NCBI GenBank assembly: GCA_944548615.1
Contig: OX155963.1
Span: 27,977,336 to 28,041,335, forward strand
Source of the DNA: Micropterix aruncella
Lineage: Eukaryota; Arthropoda; Insecta; Lepidoptera; Micropterigidae
DNA: 64,000 bases
Direction: 5' to 3'
Below, in pieces: positions 24,330 through 35,630 of the stretch. Numbering within the stretch: position 1 is the first letter of the stretch; every line of letters starts with the position of its first letter. The notes under the pieces were generated by a model, which saw only the letters and a list, made by a program, of their open reading frames with translations, was not told the origin of the DNA and searched no databases. The position numbers and the translations under genes are program-made.

Positions 24330-25095
24330 GTCTCAGTAGCATGCCAATTATTTGAAATGTAATTAATATTAATCTGTAACTTTCGGCTACCAACCTCATC
24401 TTATATATTCATTTCATTAAAATCATTTAATTTTTTTATTATGAAATTAATAGCATGGTAAACTATGTAGATTATCATATTTAACATAACATACTCGTAC
24501 ATGACCTACTACATATGTATTTTTTTCTATTTCTTTTGATATTTTTTATTGTATTATGTGATTAATGGTTGTATAAATGCGAGCACATGTACAGCTGCAC
24601 TGTGATTAGGTTAGTTGTAAGATATTGCCATGATGCATTAAGTTCACTTTTTTACATGAAGGCCCAACAAAAAAGGAGTGTCGTTTCTTTATTTCACCAT
24701 AACTTCTAAACGCTGAAACTGATTTAGAAGTGTGTGCTATTGTTAGAATCCCTATGTAATCTTATGTGTCATAGGGTACCTCAACTGTCCAAATATGATG
24801 TGAGTAGTTGTGTAAATGTTAAAATGTAATAAATTAACTTAAATATATCGTGTTTAGTGTCAAATGAAAGGTCTGATTGAGTATATTCCGAAAATATACA
24901 TATATCTATATGGATGAACGTAATAAAAATAGTTATAAATAAAAAAAAACGCTTTCTGTAACGACAGACATGATTTTTTAAAATATATATTTATTTCATA
25001 TATATACCCATCTACATGGAAATAGCTCTCTTATTTTTATTCTCAATATACCTGCCGAGTAAAGCCAACGCCTAAAAGTCTTAAGTCAAAGTCTA
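24330..25095 (+). mobile_element. LINE 3' UTR interrupted by other elements
   Basis: 24330-24600 aligns with the 3' UTR of the LINE at 36255-37030 (shared GCATGCCAATTATTT, then TGTAGATTA-CA/TATTTAA and AACATAAC). The alignment resumes at about 25010-25080 (ACATGGAAATAGCTCT; TGCCGAGTAAAGCC). Between lie a scrap of LINE-A tail (24600-24654) and a T element (24655-24972). They were therefore inserted into this LINE end. Confidence 0.6.
24655..24972 (+). mobile_element. T-family element, short form
   Basis: It starts CATGAAGGCCCAACAAAAAA (family CACGACTGCCCAACAAAAAA) and ends GACAGACATG, a decayed GGCAGTCGTG. The middle has TCATAGGGTACCTCAACTG, GAAAGGTCTGATTGAGTAT and the TATACATATATCTATATGG block. 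It adjoins a LINE-A tail on the left, as does the copy at 28377. Confidence 0.75.
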
Positions 25096-25311
25096 TGTCA
25101 AGTAGGTACCTAATGTGTAATGTATGCCAACTTTAATTTCTCTTGTTGTAGGTATATAGATACATTCTACTTAAAATTTGTTGTTTAATAATAATACATT
25201 TTGTTATTTAAAAAATTTTGTTTAATGTTGATTCATGATTATGTCAATATAATGTCAACAACTGACGATTTCTAATATATTATAATTATAATTAAGTGAT
25301 TATTATTTTTC
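25096..25311. other. AT-rich spacer
   Basis: No feature is recognised. Confidence 0.5.
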
Positions 25312-25502
25312 ACCCACAAGGCATTTGCCTTTTCGTGGAACCCACCTTGTTGCGTATTGGCACCATCTTCTAAGTGGGTATTTGTAGCATTACGCAGTCA
25401 AACACTTAGGCGGACACCCATCCCAGTATTGACCGCGCCCGCCGCTGCTTAACTTCGCTCACAAAGAGGAGAACCGGTGTCAACGGGGCTACGGACGCTA
25501 CA
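25312..25502 (-). mobile_element. 5S rRNA-derived SINE (SINE3-like), copy 1
   Basis: The minus strand contains CCGGTTCTCCTCTTTGTGAG, GAAGTTAAGCAGCGGCGGGC and ACTGGGATGGGTGTCCGCC. This matches the middle of eukaryotic 5S rRNA, including the internal promoter boxes of RNA polymerase III. It starts TTGTAGCGTCCGTAGCCCC and ends near ATGCCTTGTGGGTG. A second copy at 58933-59122 has the same start, body and end. Non-5S sequence attached on both sides in both copies indicates a mobile SINE. Confidence 0.8.
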
Positions 25503-25991
25503 ACGCTTCGCTTTGAATTGGAGGTGTTGCAAAATTTTCTGGAATGATCATCTCTAGGGTTTCTTTGGTAAAGGTACATGATTCTTTAAGAGGTATCGGC
25601 CTTATATTTCTTATAAGGGAATCAAAGCTTAGTATAGTATAAGGGGATAGAGTCTTTCTTTTTTTGCTCCGGATACTTAATTCCTCAAAAGATTTTTTAG
25701 GCCACTCTGGTTTGGGGACCGCCATGGGTAATTGAAAACTGCCTTGAAACCACTGCTCATTTTTTTTCTAAATGGGTTTTCTTTTCGCTGCACTTCTGAC
25801 CACTAACTTTAAATTCCTGCTTAAGATTGGGTATTTTCGGCTTTAGTTCTTTTTTTTATCTTTGAAATAAGGTTCCCTGGTCAGTAAATAACTTTCTAAG
25901 AACTTTAGTTTTTTCTGCATATCTTCGCCACCCTTCTCTTGCATAAGATCGTAGAGATGATTTCGCGACAGTATCTTCATGCCGAAGAGTC
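25498..25991 (-). pseudogene. candidate coding exon, frameshifted, unknown product
   Basis: On the minus strand a strong acceptor (pyrimidine tract then TTTACAG at 25992) opens a frame reading LFGMKILSRNHLYDLMQEK and LKFLESYLLTREPYFKDKK. It stops after an A8 run (25850-25857). One base more or less there would continue it as ELKPKIPNLKQEFKV. A second A8 run (25760-25767) again breaks the frame, and a third segment (QLPMAVPKPEWPKKSFEEL) runs to a stop at 25498 at the border of the 5S-derived SINE. The lysine-rich sequence is unlike the LINE fragments, and I recognise no family. A donor (GAAG|GTATGT) at 26320 would give a 328-bp intron, but the frame before it has stops near 26345. It may be a decaying host exon, a pseudogene, or carry two sequencing errors. 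Confidence 0.4.
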
Positions 25992-26320
25992 CTGTAAACA
26001 AAAAAAAAACAAAAAAAACAATATAACAAAGAAACACATGTAGAATTACTGAAAAATCATTAATAACTTATATGTCTTGTAACTACTAAATTCGCAAAAA
26101 ATCGTAGCTAAATTTTTTGGAAACAAAAGTAGAAAATACTATCATTTTTACTCATATATAAATCATAGTCCAATATTACCAAGTAGTTAAAAAAGAGAAA
26201 TTTGAAAAATGTAAAATATGTGAAAACCGTGTCACGTTTTGTGATTAGAAATAAAAATAAAATTTCTTTTACATACTCACCTAAATTTTAATTAAAGTTA
26301 TTAAATATCTAGTACATACC

Positions 26321-26884
26321 TTCGGATTGCAAGTAGCTGGAAATGGTTCACTATTGGTGTCTGCCCTTTTAAGTTCGCAATTCAATTAGTTTTTTGTCTC
26401 CAAACGAACTTCTTAGAAATCGACTTTTGGCCGACTTTTTCTTACAAATACTCCTATGTGCGTCGGTCCAATTAGCTATTTCGCAATAGGCTAATCTACA
26501 GAATGTCAAGCGCCAATCCATAGAGTTCGCGGGGCGCATTGTCTCGCGCCGTTGATTGTTGCGCGGTGAGGACGCATGGCGGAATGGGCGAAACGGTAAC
26601 AAAGCTAATCGTGGGAATATTATGCGCGGACCCATATTCCTCGCACGGGCCGCTCGTACAGTAGTGGGGTGTTATGACACAGCGCTACGTGTGAACTCCA
26701 CTGACGACCGACAAAGAAAGACCAATGCGAACGGACGCTTTTTGCTTAATATATCTCGAAAAAAACCGTAAGACTTCCGTTGACGAGCTCATGATTTATC
26801 ATGCGTCACACCTACCTTCTCCAGACATACTTGTAGTAGGCGAATCTGGTAGGCGAATATATCCGTACTAGCAGCGAACTTCAT
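26321..26884. other. unassigned region with CpG-rich patch
   Basis: 26500-26760 is GC-richer, with overlapping frames of 71-88 codons on both strands and no domain. No repeat is recognised. Confidence 0.35.
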
Positions 26885-27080
26885 ATCCCTACTAGCAGTG
26901 CGCCAAAGGAGAAATGTTCATATACTTGCTCTCCTGCATCGTGTACTCTCCCAATAAACACCATCCTTTCTCCGCAAGCTTTTGGTATTTAAAACTTTAA
27001 GCAATGCTTAAGGTCTCTTACTTCGGTCAGCCTATGTCAATATGCTCAAAATTCCTTGTCATAATACTGATCTACCCTTA
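26885..27080 (+). pseudogene. LINE-A fragment
   Basis: The segment GCCAAAGGAGAAATGTTCAT to CTTGTCATAATACTGAT aligns with the coding strand of 13440-13640 (minus) and with 14229-14400 (plus). It is frame-broken and lacks both ends. Confidence 0.65.
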
Positions 27081-27084
27081 CTCG

Positions 27085-27424
27085 TATTATGTATGTATGT
27101 ATAAGGACTATGTATTCGGCGTTCATATACCAATGTTTAATGTATGCTAGACAGCACCTAACAGAAACACCAATTAATGCAGACATTCACTCGCATCATA
27201 CCCGCGGTAGCTCCCTTTTATGCGTACCCCGAATACGACTGGCAAAAGTACAGAAAAGCTACTTGTACCTTAGCATTACATTCTATAATCTACTCCCTAC
27301 AAAATTTAAACAGCTGGAGGACATAAAATTTAAAAAAAACATCAAGGAGATGCTGATAGGTCACCCTTTCTATAATTTGGCCGAATTTGAGGGCCATGAT
27401 TTTTCAAATATTGTGCCCATTTAA
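27085..27424 (+). pseudogene. Jockey/CR1-like LINE C-terminal ORF
   Basis: The frame ending at 27424 reads HSHHTRGSSLLCVPRIRLAK, KSYLYLSITFYNLLP and FKKNIKEMLIGHPFYNLAEF. This is the H-x-x-NTR ... P-x-x-RL ... FYN-x-LP ... FK-x-x-LK ... FYS order that ends many LINE reverse transcriptases. The same layout is seen at 36441-36645, 33241-33480 and 47700-47972 in different sequence versions, so several families are present. The catalytic half is absent. An AT-rich stretch to about 27780 is probably its 3' UTR. Confidence 0.75.
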
Positions 27425-27784
27425 ATTACTTAAAAAAGTAGAGCCTTATTGTCTGATTATTTTATATGGTCTTATATCTGTACTTTTAGTTTAAAATGCA
27501 TAACGTAGATTTAATTTGATTATTTAACATTTTACTGACAATTTGAATATTACGATAAATAATTTTAATACGTATCTTTTCGAATCACTAACTGCTTCAA
27601 ATATTAAGCTTCTATTTTGATTATTTATATTTATAGTTTGACAATCTAGTAGTTAATTCTTGACTAACTATGTATGTATGTTCAGTAAAGAGTAGTAACG
27701 AAACTTACTACATAACCCAATTATTTTGACACGTCCAAGAGCGGTCTTTAGCCGTCAATTGGACATGACGAAAATGTAATGTAA
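27425..27784. other. probable LINE 3' UTR, then unassigned AT-rich DNA
   Basis: No coding signal is present. It follows a LINE stop codon directly and ends before the GTTTGTTTGTTT border of the next fragment. Confidence 0.4.
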
Positions 27785-27965
27785 TGTAACTCTTTGTTTG
27801 TTTGTTTGAAAAGCTTTATTGCACACACAAAAGAATACAATGTGGTGGGCCTATTGCCAAGTGGCAATATCTACCGACCATACCGCCAGGGTTATTGTGA
27901 CTGAAGGTTTATGTGGGCAAATTAATTTACAAGTAATAAATGAATACACTTACAAAAAGGTCATC
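27785..27965 (-). mobile_element. LINE tail fragment
   Basis: On the minus strand this ends with GCAATAAAGC-like tail sequence and AAACAAACAAACAAA. It contains GATATTGCCACTTGGCAATA, the motif shared by LINE-A-type 3' ends in this window. Confidence 0.55.
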
Positions 27966-28009
27966 ATAGTAAACATATAATTCAGTGATTTGTAACGTAT
28001 GCCAACTCG

Positions 28010-28376
28010 ATATTGAAGGGAGGAGTGAAATATAAGGACAAGCACTCTCTTTCTGTGTCCATGATGCAAATCTATGGAAATATAGGAAATATAGGCAAAT
28101 ATAGGAAACTCGCCTTCATTAGAATCATTAAAGACTCACCTCAAAACTTACTCACTACCTTTCTAAGGAGTAACCAGTTCTGCCCTTTCTCTACTTCCTC
28201 TCCTAAATTCCTCTCCTCTGGTATTCTTAATTTTAAACATAGTAGAATATTAAAGATTAGAAATTTTATGCAGACAAACTTATTATTATTTATTTCCACA
28301 ACCGACACATGTACCGCTACACTGTGATTGGGTTAGTTGTAAGATATTGCCACGTGGCAATAAGCTCATCTTTTTA
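28010..28376 (+). mobile_element. LINE-A 3' end
   Basis: It matches the coding strand of 13200-13480: CTCTTTCTGTGTCCATGATG, AACTCGCCTTC, TAAGGAGTAACCAGTTCTGC, TTATGCAGACAAACTT and GATTGGGTTAGTTGTAAGA, ending GGCAATAAGCTCATCTTT. The coding part is broken. A T element begins directly at its 3' end. Confidence 0.75.
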
Positions 28377-28737
28377 CACGACTACCCGACAAAAAATGAG
28401 TGTAATGTCTTCAGGGTTCATCTATGCATGTTTTCCGTTTATTTATTCCTTTATAACTTTAAACGATTGAACTGATTTAGAAGTGTGTAGTATTGCTATG
28501 TCAACAAGAGTGTCATAGGTACCTTACCTGTCCAAATATCAATTAAGTAGAAGTATAAATGTTCAAATGTCAATAAATTAACATAAATACACCGTATTTA
28601 GTTTTAAATGAAAAACCTGATTAAGTATATTCCGGAAATATATATGTATCTATATGGAGAAATACATCAACCACAAATATTTCATAAAAAACCGTATTAA
28701 AAATAACAATAAATTAAGTACAATAAATACAGTCGTG
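28377..28737 (+). mobile_element. T-family element, short form
   Basis: The left terminus CACGACTACCCGACAAAAAA and the right ACAGTCGTG are inverted complements at their outer bases. The internal landmarks TTTTCCGTTTATTTATTCC, GTCATAGGTACCTTACCTG and TTCCGGAAATATATATGTA are present. It is 361 bp with no ORF. Confidence 0.75.
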
Positions 28738-28745
28738 TTTTTTAA

Positions 28746-29499
28746 TATTTATAACATACACTTTTCATCGGTTTAAGCTCTTAGAAGTTATGGTGGAATT
28801 AAAAATCAGAGTTTTATCTTTAATACATACCGGTTTTTTTCGCGTGCAGTTGCGTAGTTTTATAATTTACCAAATTGTTGAATTGGAATAAATTCGTAAG
28901 AACCAAAAACGGTTATTAAAAAATCGGTAATATTTTGCGGAGTGTTATAATTAATAACTTTGTATAAATTATTCTGTTAAATTAATATTCCAAATATTTC
29001 TCTTCGTTACTAGGCCTACCGGATCTATTTCTGACAGCCGCGAAGAGGATGAACGGACAAAACTAAATTGTCATTGACATTTGGCCCTTGAATTTGCATG
29101 AAAGCAGACACACTTATCATACACAACGTTGCATATGATAAGTGTGTCTGCTTTCATGCAAATTCAAGGGCCTAATGCATTGCTGCGTACATTGCATACG
29201 TGGAGCAAACGTGTCGGCAGAGTTAGGTGTCCAACACACTGGCCCTACGCAATGTCAACACGCACCGCGTAAACACGGCGATTTATATTGTTTCCTTATG
29301 TGAGACGCTGCTTCCGCCTTATATGAGAACAAGAGGCCGCGGCACGTACCCTATGACACTTGAGAGGACAACACAATTCTAACAATACGACACATGTCTA
29401 AATCGGTCAAGCGTTTATGTTGAAGTTATGGTGGAAATAAGAAACGAAAAAATGCATAGATGAATACTGAACACATAACACTCCTTTTTGGCAGTCTTG
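28746..29499 (-). mobile_element. T-family element, long form
   Basis: Read on the minus strand it begins CAAGACTGCCAAAAAGGAGT and passes through the head. It continues into the long-form internal segment (CATATAAGGCGGAAGCAGCG, AGGCCTAGTAACGAAGAG, AATAACCGTTTTTGGTTCTT) and ends with a second head-like stretch. The same internal segment is in the copy at 3669-5880. It lies tail to tail with the short copy at 28377-28737 and is interrupted by a small palindromic insert at 29083-29172. Confidence 0.7.
29083..29172. mobile_element. perfect 39-bp-arm palindrome (foldback insert)
   Basis: The arm from 29083 to 29121 (GGCCCTTGAATTTGCATG...) is repeated as an exact reverse complement at 29134-29172, with a 12-bp loop. 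Its location inside a T element shows it was inserted or formed there later. No second copy is in the window. Confidence 0.9.
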
Positions 29500-31011
29500 T
29501 AATAAGTCAGACTAAGTCGTTGTTTTTCATTCACTATTATTTTATAACCGAAAAGAACCTTTAGCTCTTTAATCTCAATGCGGAGAAGTCGCTTTATCAC
29601 AAAAAAAGTAATTTCAGCGAAATAATTAGTATATATTTTTTTTACTTTAACGGGGTTTAGCATTGTTCCACAACGTTTTAATCGTCAAATACAATTTGAC
29701 CCTTTGACCCCAAAGCAGGATGCCTTTTATAACAGCGTAGTGTTGGAAAGGGCCAATCTTAGCATTTTCTTTAAGTCGAACGTTCCACTCAGGCTCCATA
29801 GGCGTGCCTCTATGGTTCAGATGCTATAAGCAATTATTATCAGATGATTGTAATCGCACTATTTTGCGCCTCTGTTTATTATTAATTTAATGGTAAAATG
29901 GCGCAATATTTCCGTCCAAGGCTTAACTTTAATAGGGCGTTCAAAGCGAAGATTCAATTGTAAAAGAACGCAAGATTGGCGATGAGTAACCCAGACTAAA
30001 AGCATTACTTTACATTTCAATTCGCCTAGAATAAAACACAGAAAAAAACATTTATTGTGAAATATTTCGTAAAGGAGTAGTTTTCTTTTGCTTTCTCCAG
30101 CTATCTCCATTATGTGTCAGGAGTCTTGGAAAGGTTCATTTTAAGAAAAGGTCCAGGATATTCTTATTAGGAACCCGATTTTTCTGTTAGAGACTTCAAC
30201 AGTATTGAATTAACTAATCTTTTATGATTATTTTTATTACAAGATATGTATTTTTTTTACTATATACATTATTATTAAACCCGACCATTTCGATACAATG
30301 ACATTGATTATATTATTTAAATTTGTATTGACTATTTCTATTGCGCCATTTTTATTGTGGTAATTTTATAATTTTAATATTTCTAATTTGACTATTTTAT
30401 AACTGTCTATTCTTTTTTATATTTTGATTATCTGTTTTTCATTTATACCTACTTAGGTATTTTAGCAACTCAAATAGTGTTTAAAATACTTAATATTTTT
30501 AATAAAACTTTAATTATTTATTGTTTTGATAATTTCAAAAAATATTCAATCTGTAAAAAAAATCATTATACTACATAAGGTATATCATATAATCATGTAA
30601 AATGAATGTGACTATACTAAGAGTAGATATACTACCAATAGACTCACTTCCAAAAATAACAAAGTAAAAAACTATATATATATATATATTGTTTTGGTGA
30701 GTAGATGTTCAGATTCTTGTGTTTTCGGTGCAGTTTTACCATATCTTCCTAAAGCTTAATGGAGAGTATCGCGGAAATTACAAATTATTTTTATTATATT
30801 TAACGTTTTCGGGTCTTCTAAGAGCGATGAATCCCTTTCCAGCTCAGAAACTTTCTGGGGCTTCTTCTTTGCCATATAAATGGCTTTTATTAGCGTAAAA
30901 TTTTTCATAGAGCTTCATATATATATAAAGATTTCTTTTAGAAACTTATAAAATGATATCATAGATACACAAATATGTAATTGTATCATAACTTGTCCAA
31001 TATATATATTA
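29500..31011. other. AT-rich sequence with a shared repeat piece
   Basis: 29818-29900 (GATGCTATAAGCAATTATTA ... TTTTGCGCCTCTGT) recurs in similar form at 31703-31790. The rest is AT-rich. Minus-strand frames of 82-83 codons (29415-29663, 29859-30110) have no domain I recognise. Confidence 0.45.
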
Positions 31012-31234
31012 CTAGCTGCGCCCCGCGGTTTCACCTGCGTGGTGATGGAAAATTGTGATAATGATGATAGAAAACTATATATCTTTATACATTATAGCCT
31101 ATGCGTTATTCTGATGTGTAAGCTATATTAATGTAAAGTTTCATCAAAATCCATTCTGTAGTTTTTGCGTGAAAGAGTAACAAACATCCATACATACATT
31201 CTTACAAACTTTCGTGTTTATAATAGTAGTAGGA
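31012..31234 (-). mobile_element. Helitron-like non-autonomous element
   Basis: Read on the minus strand it starts TCCTACTACTATTATAAAC and ends CGCGGGGCGCAGCTAG. It sits between A and T, the insertion rule of Helitrons, with the required TC and CTAG ends. A GC-rich near-palindrome lies just before the end. The inner GTTACTCTTTCACGCAAAAA block is, from memory, common in moth and butterfly repeats. It encodes no helicase. A different copy with the same kind of end lies at 40885-41661. Confidence 0.65.
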
Positions 31235-32163
31235 TATCTTATCTACTTTATTACTATCAGAAATAAATTTCATGGAGATCCTGAAGTAGGACAATTATTT
31301 TAGTTGCATTATTTACTGATTCTTCATAAAATTCAAAAGGCCAAAGTTCTTCCATATCATTCTTCTAACGAGATGTTAAAGATTCATAATGAGATATCAA
31401 TGCCAAAAATCGTAGGTACTCTTAAACCTAACCACTTTGCTGTTGTAGATCTTACGTGTGCCACGGAAAATGTTGAAATCGATATATTTAGAATTATATA
31501 TTAATTTCCCTTTTAAACAGCTTAGGAATTCCTCACAGTGTATTACTAGAAAAAGGGTATCAGTTTGACCCCTTTTTGCACCGCAATGACCCCCTTTCAA
31601 ACTCCCAGGAACGCTATCCTCGGTATCGCAAGACGCAACACAAACTATACTGTGTAATATCAGTTTTTACACTCCGTTGCTTCGATTCCGCGGCTGAATC
31701 ACGATGCTAAGCAGTTATTATCTGGCGTTTGTAATCGGGCCATTTTGCGCCTGTGTCTTATTATTAATTTGCTAGCAAAAAAGGCGCAGAGTGGCGCAAG
31801 TGTTGCCATTTGCTCTCGTTTGTTTATCACTGCATTTCGCATGCTAGCGTAATCGCTCCGCGTAGATACATATATTATGCGTATGAATTGAGCTACAATA
31901 TATAATCATTAGCTGCTGATATTAATAAGCATCTTTGTCGATTTGATCAGCATGTATACACATGTAGTAATAATTAATTGAAATGACAAATACAGAACAA
32001 CAACGATATCAATAAAATACAATAGTGTTGGATCCTAAGGCGCCTTTGAAATATTTTTTTAAACAATTCCAAAAAGAGACTCCACAACGCCTTTAACCGC
32101 CCTACCTTTGGGTTATTAATAAACAAGTTGCTTTTTTCCCTATTCCTTATTAGATTCCTTAAT
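31235..32163. other. unassigned sequence
   Basis: It contains the second copy of the TTTTGCGCC repeat (31703-31790). Frames of 64-67 codons have no recognised motif. Confidence 0.4.
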
Positions 32164-32493
32164 AACATTTTTTTATTTATTTATTTAAAGAATTAATTAC
32201 GTACTATAAAACATTGTTTATGCTTATAAAAATAACAGGAACCGAATGGAAAAACCTTAACCTTTTGCTTATTTGATTCTGTCACCCAACTGGGACTGGA
32301 ACGCAGCGCGGATAAATCGAGAAATGAAGCGATGCGATAGTGCGTAGCACGCTCTTCCCAATTTATCGCATAAAGCATCAATATGTAGGTGCCATCGTAA
32401 CTCATTATCGATTACGAATCCCAAGAACTTGATTGAGGATACTTGAGTTAATTCTTCGTTATTGACGGTCACATGTATTTCGGTTTTAATCAC
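32164..32493 (-). pseudogene. LINE reverse transcriptase fragment
   Basis: The minus-strand frame 32493-32269 reads IHVTVNNEELTQVSSIKFLG, then VIDNELRWHLHIDALCDKLG and RACYALSH. This region follows the catalytic YADD strand in LINE reverse transcriptases. The same family is represented at 796-960. The sequence below 32269 leads to a (TTTA)n stretch at about 32170, which may be a tail. Confidence 0.7.
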
Positions 32494-32730
32494 TAATTAC
32501 ATTCACATGTATTGCATCAATGGCTACTTATACAACATATTGCATCATCAAGTTATACAGCATGCATTGCTATGTAAAAATGCCCGTGTAATAATGTGAA
32601 AAGCCAAATTATGAAAAGGTTTTTAATTTTTTTGCCGAATTTCTTCCTACATATGACATTGCTGTATAAATTTTATACGAGTGTCTAAAATTTGTTTACA
32701 TCGTAACTTAGGTCTTCAGCTACATATTTA

Positions 32731-32910
32731 TACAGTTGGGACCGGCGATCGTAGAACACGCGTTCTTTCGTTAGCGTACATACCTACACCTATTACTGTC
32801 GAGTAGCACCGGGCGAGTGATATCACAGAACTAATGTCTGTGGTGGGGAGACCAATCGCCGGTCCCCGCACTTCAGCCACCGCTTATATTTAGCTCAGTC
32901 CCCAACTGTA
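32731..32910. mobile_element. MITE with TACAGTTGGG ends
   Basis: TACAGTTGGGAC at the left and GTCCCCAACTGTA at the right are inverted repeats with one base of difference. GGACCGGCGATCG near the left is repeated inverted as CAATCGCCGGTCC near 32865. It is 180 bp with no coding capacity and has one copy here. Confidence 0.65.
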
Positions 32911-32954
32911 TTTGTAATCGAAGATCATCTCGGTGTATTACATTATACATAAAT

Positions 32955-33110
32955 AGGATTAAACGATTTTACCAGCTGAAGTTTGTTGCACCCGACGATT
33001 TGACAATGTTGCACCCATCGACGATGTTGCACGGCAAACCGGCGTTTGCAACATCCCCGAAATATCGGGTGCTACAAACTTCAAGCCTTGGATTCGTTTT
33101 ATACTATTTA
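32955..33110. mobile_element. H-family foldback element, copy 1 (diverged)
   Basis: The left arm has TTGTTGCACCCGACG and the right arm CGGGTGCTACAAACTTCAA with an outer TTCGTTTTATACTATTTATA. This matches the arms of the copy at 59385-59580. The centre is rearranged (GTTGCACCCATCGACG...). Confidence 0.6.
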
Positions 33111-33234
33111 TAATATCCATATATAAATTTAGAGAATAATAATTTTTAATGAAGGCTAATATCTCTTGCTAATATCTATCTTTTGCCTGTCACTACGCCT
33201 TATAGTCATGTCGTGCCTCACTAGTCATGTCGTG

Positions 33235-33790
33235 AACAATTCCGAAAACTAGGGATATTGACCGTAAATGCGATTTTTGCTCAAGAAGCTCTTTGCAAAT
33301 TTTATTGCAATAAGAGCTCGGCCATATCCCACAAGGAAGTGCATCGGCATGACACCAGGAATAAAACCCAGTATCCCAACCGTTCGTAGCACGTACTGCC
33401 AAGTTCCAGGCGACTAGTCGATACATAGGCCTCAAACTTTTTAATAAATTGCCTGACAGATTAAAAGCTATTAAAAAACATCGATATTTTTAAGAGATCC
33501 ATCCGAGTTTATCTCCTTAAAATTAACATGTATGCTCATAACGACTTTTTAAAATATTGAGAAAATACATAGCATCGTATCTAACCATTTAATCTAATAC
33601 TCGTTTATTGTCTTTGTGGTAAACTGTTATGATATAGTCTTTGTTTTTGTAAATTGATAAGTTTAAATTTATATTTTGTATATCATCTCTTGGCTAAATT
33701 GAGTAACTAGTTTGAGATTAATTTAATGTCATTCCTACACAATTGTTATGGTTGTATTGGAAATAAATACATTTATCTTATCTTATCTTA
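33235..33790 (+). pseudogene. LINE C-terminal fragment with 3' UTR
   Basis: The plus strand reads KLGILTVNAIFAQEAL, HRHDTRNKTQYPN, and after frame breaks GLKLFNKLPDRLKAIKKH. These are the late motifs (LGILT, H-x-x-NTRNK, LFNKLP) of a Jockey/CR1-type reverse transcriptase. The 3' UTR ends in three TTATC units at about 33778-33792, a plausible pentanucleotide tail. At least two stops or frameshifts are present. Confidence 0.7.
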
Positions 33791-34430
33791 TAAATCCATA
33801 AGCATCAAATCATGTTTTCTCTTTTCATTAAAGATTCACTTTTCAAAGTGCGTTGTAATCAGTCTACATAGAGATGAGATGGCCGGTATTTATGAAGGTA
33901 GGCTTATTAAATGCGACTGGAGCTGGCTCCACCTGGACCAGTTCTTGCTGCCGTTTATCTTCGGAGATGTCGTCTCGAGTGCGGCTTGAACTTTCATCCG
34001 GTGACAGATGCGGCGTCGCGCGACATCTAGAAAGTGAAAACCGTATCTGGAGCAGATCGCCACGCAGACCGGCCAAAAGATGGACCAACGTCTGCGCCGT
34101 TGGATGGGGTCGCTCTAAAAATTAAATTGAATTGAAACGACATACGCAATTTTATATATTTGCACAAGTGGTACACATCTTACAGTTTGTACATTTCATT
34201 AATTGAAAATATTTGATAAAAAAACCTGTTGATCAAGAAGTAAAAAAAAGCGACACTTCTTTTGGAACAATTTTAAAAACTAGGATTGGGGTTAGAAAAC
34301 ATGACTGTTTATGTGGGTCAAGGGTATGACGGAGCAGCAAATGAGACATGATTGAAACATTTAAAGATTTGAAACAAATTACAATTTGTTGAAATAAAAA
34401 AAAGGGCAGAGGTAAAGATCGTTGTTTTTA
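33791..34430. other. unassigned region with a GC-richer ORF
   Basis: Plus-strand frames of 83-87 codons (33726-33989, 33874-34125) overlap a GC-richer patch. The end reads RSPRRPAKRWTNVC, faintly like the RP-x-x-RW-x-D motif of RTE reverse transcriptases, but too little is preserved to call it. Confidence 0.3.
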
Positions 34431-35233
<803 letters not shown>

Positions 35234-35384
35234 TTTTTTTTTTTTAAATTGTTGTCCTTTTTTGATACTATATAGCACGTATCGCAACTAGAGTTTTGGC
35301 CCCATACCTTAGAGCCTCGGAAATGGTATAACAAGTGTATAAAACTCGCAAATTCACTATGTACTCACCTGCGCCAGACACCGC

Positions 35385-35630
35385 GTTTGGAAGTATATCT
35401 CCAGACGAAGAAATTCTTCCAAAACTGGTAGTTAGGGGGCGAGGATGCCGCCTGCTTACCTTTCCCGGAACCTCGCCGTAAGGCTTTGGCTTTTATCGGG
35501 CTTGTTGGCGGAGCTAGACGGTAAATTGCCTTTTCTTCTACGTTCATCCCACGGCTAAAAGAATGATCACATATCGATATACCAGACTGGGGTGACGGGT
35601 TAGCCCGTTGTAGTCGACACCGCCGTATTA
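35385..35630 (-). mobile_element. S650 fragment, copy 4
   Basis: Read on the minus strand it contains GTGTCGACTACAACGGGCTA, AGAAAAGGCAATTTACCGTC and a part shared only with copy 5 (ACCAGTTTTGGAAG...TATCT against ACCAGTTTGGAAGGATATCT). Only the first third of the element is present. Confidence 0.65.

Noticed and set aside
33874..34125. Possible RTE C-terminus (RSPRRPAKRW)
   Set aside because: Only about ten residues resemble the motif and the surrounding blocks are missing.
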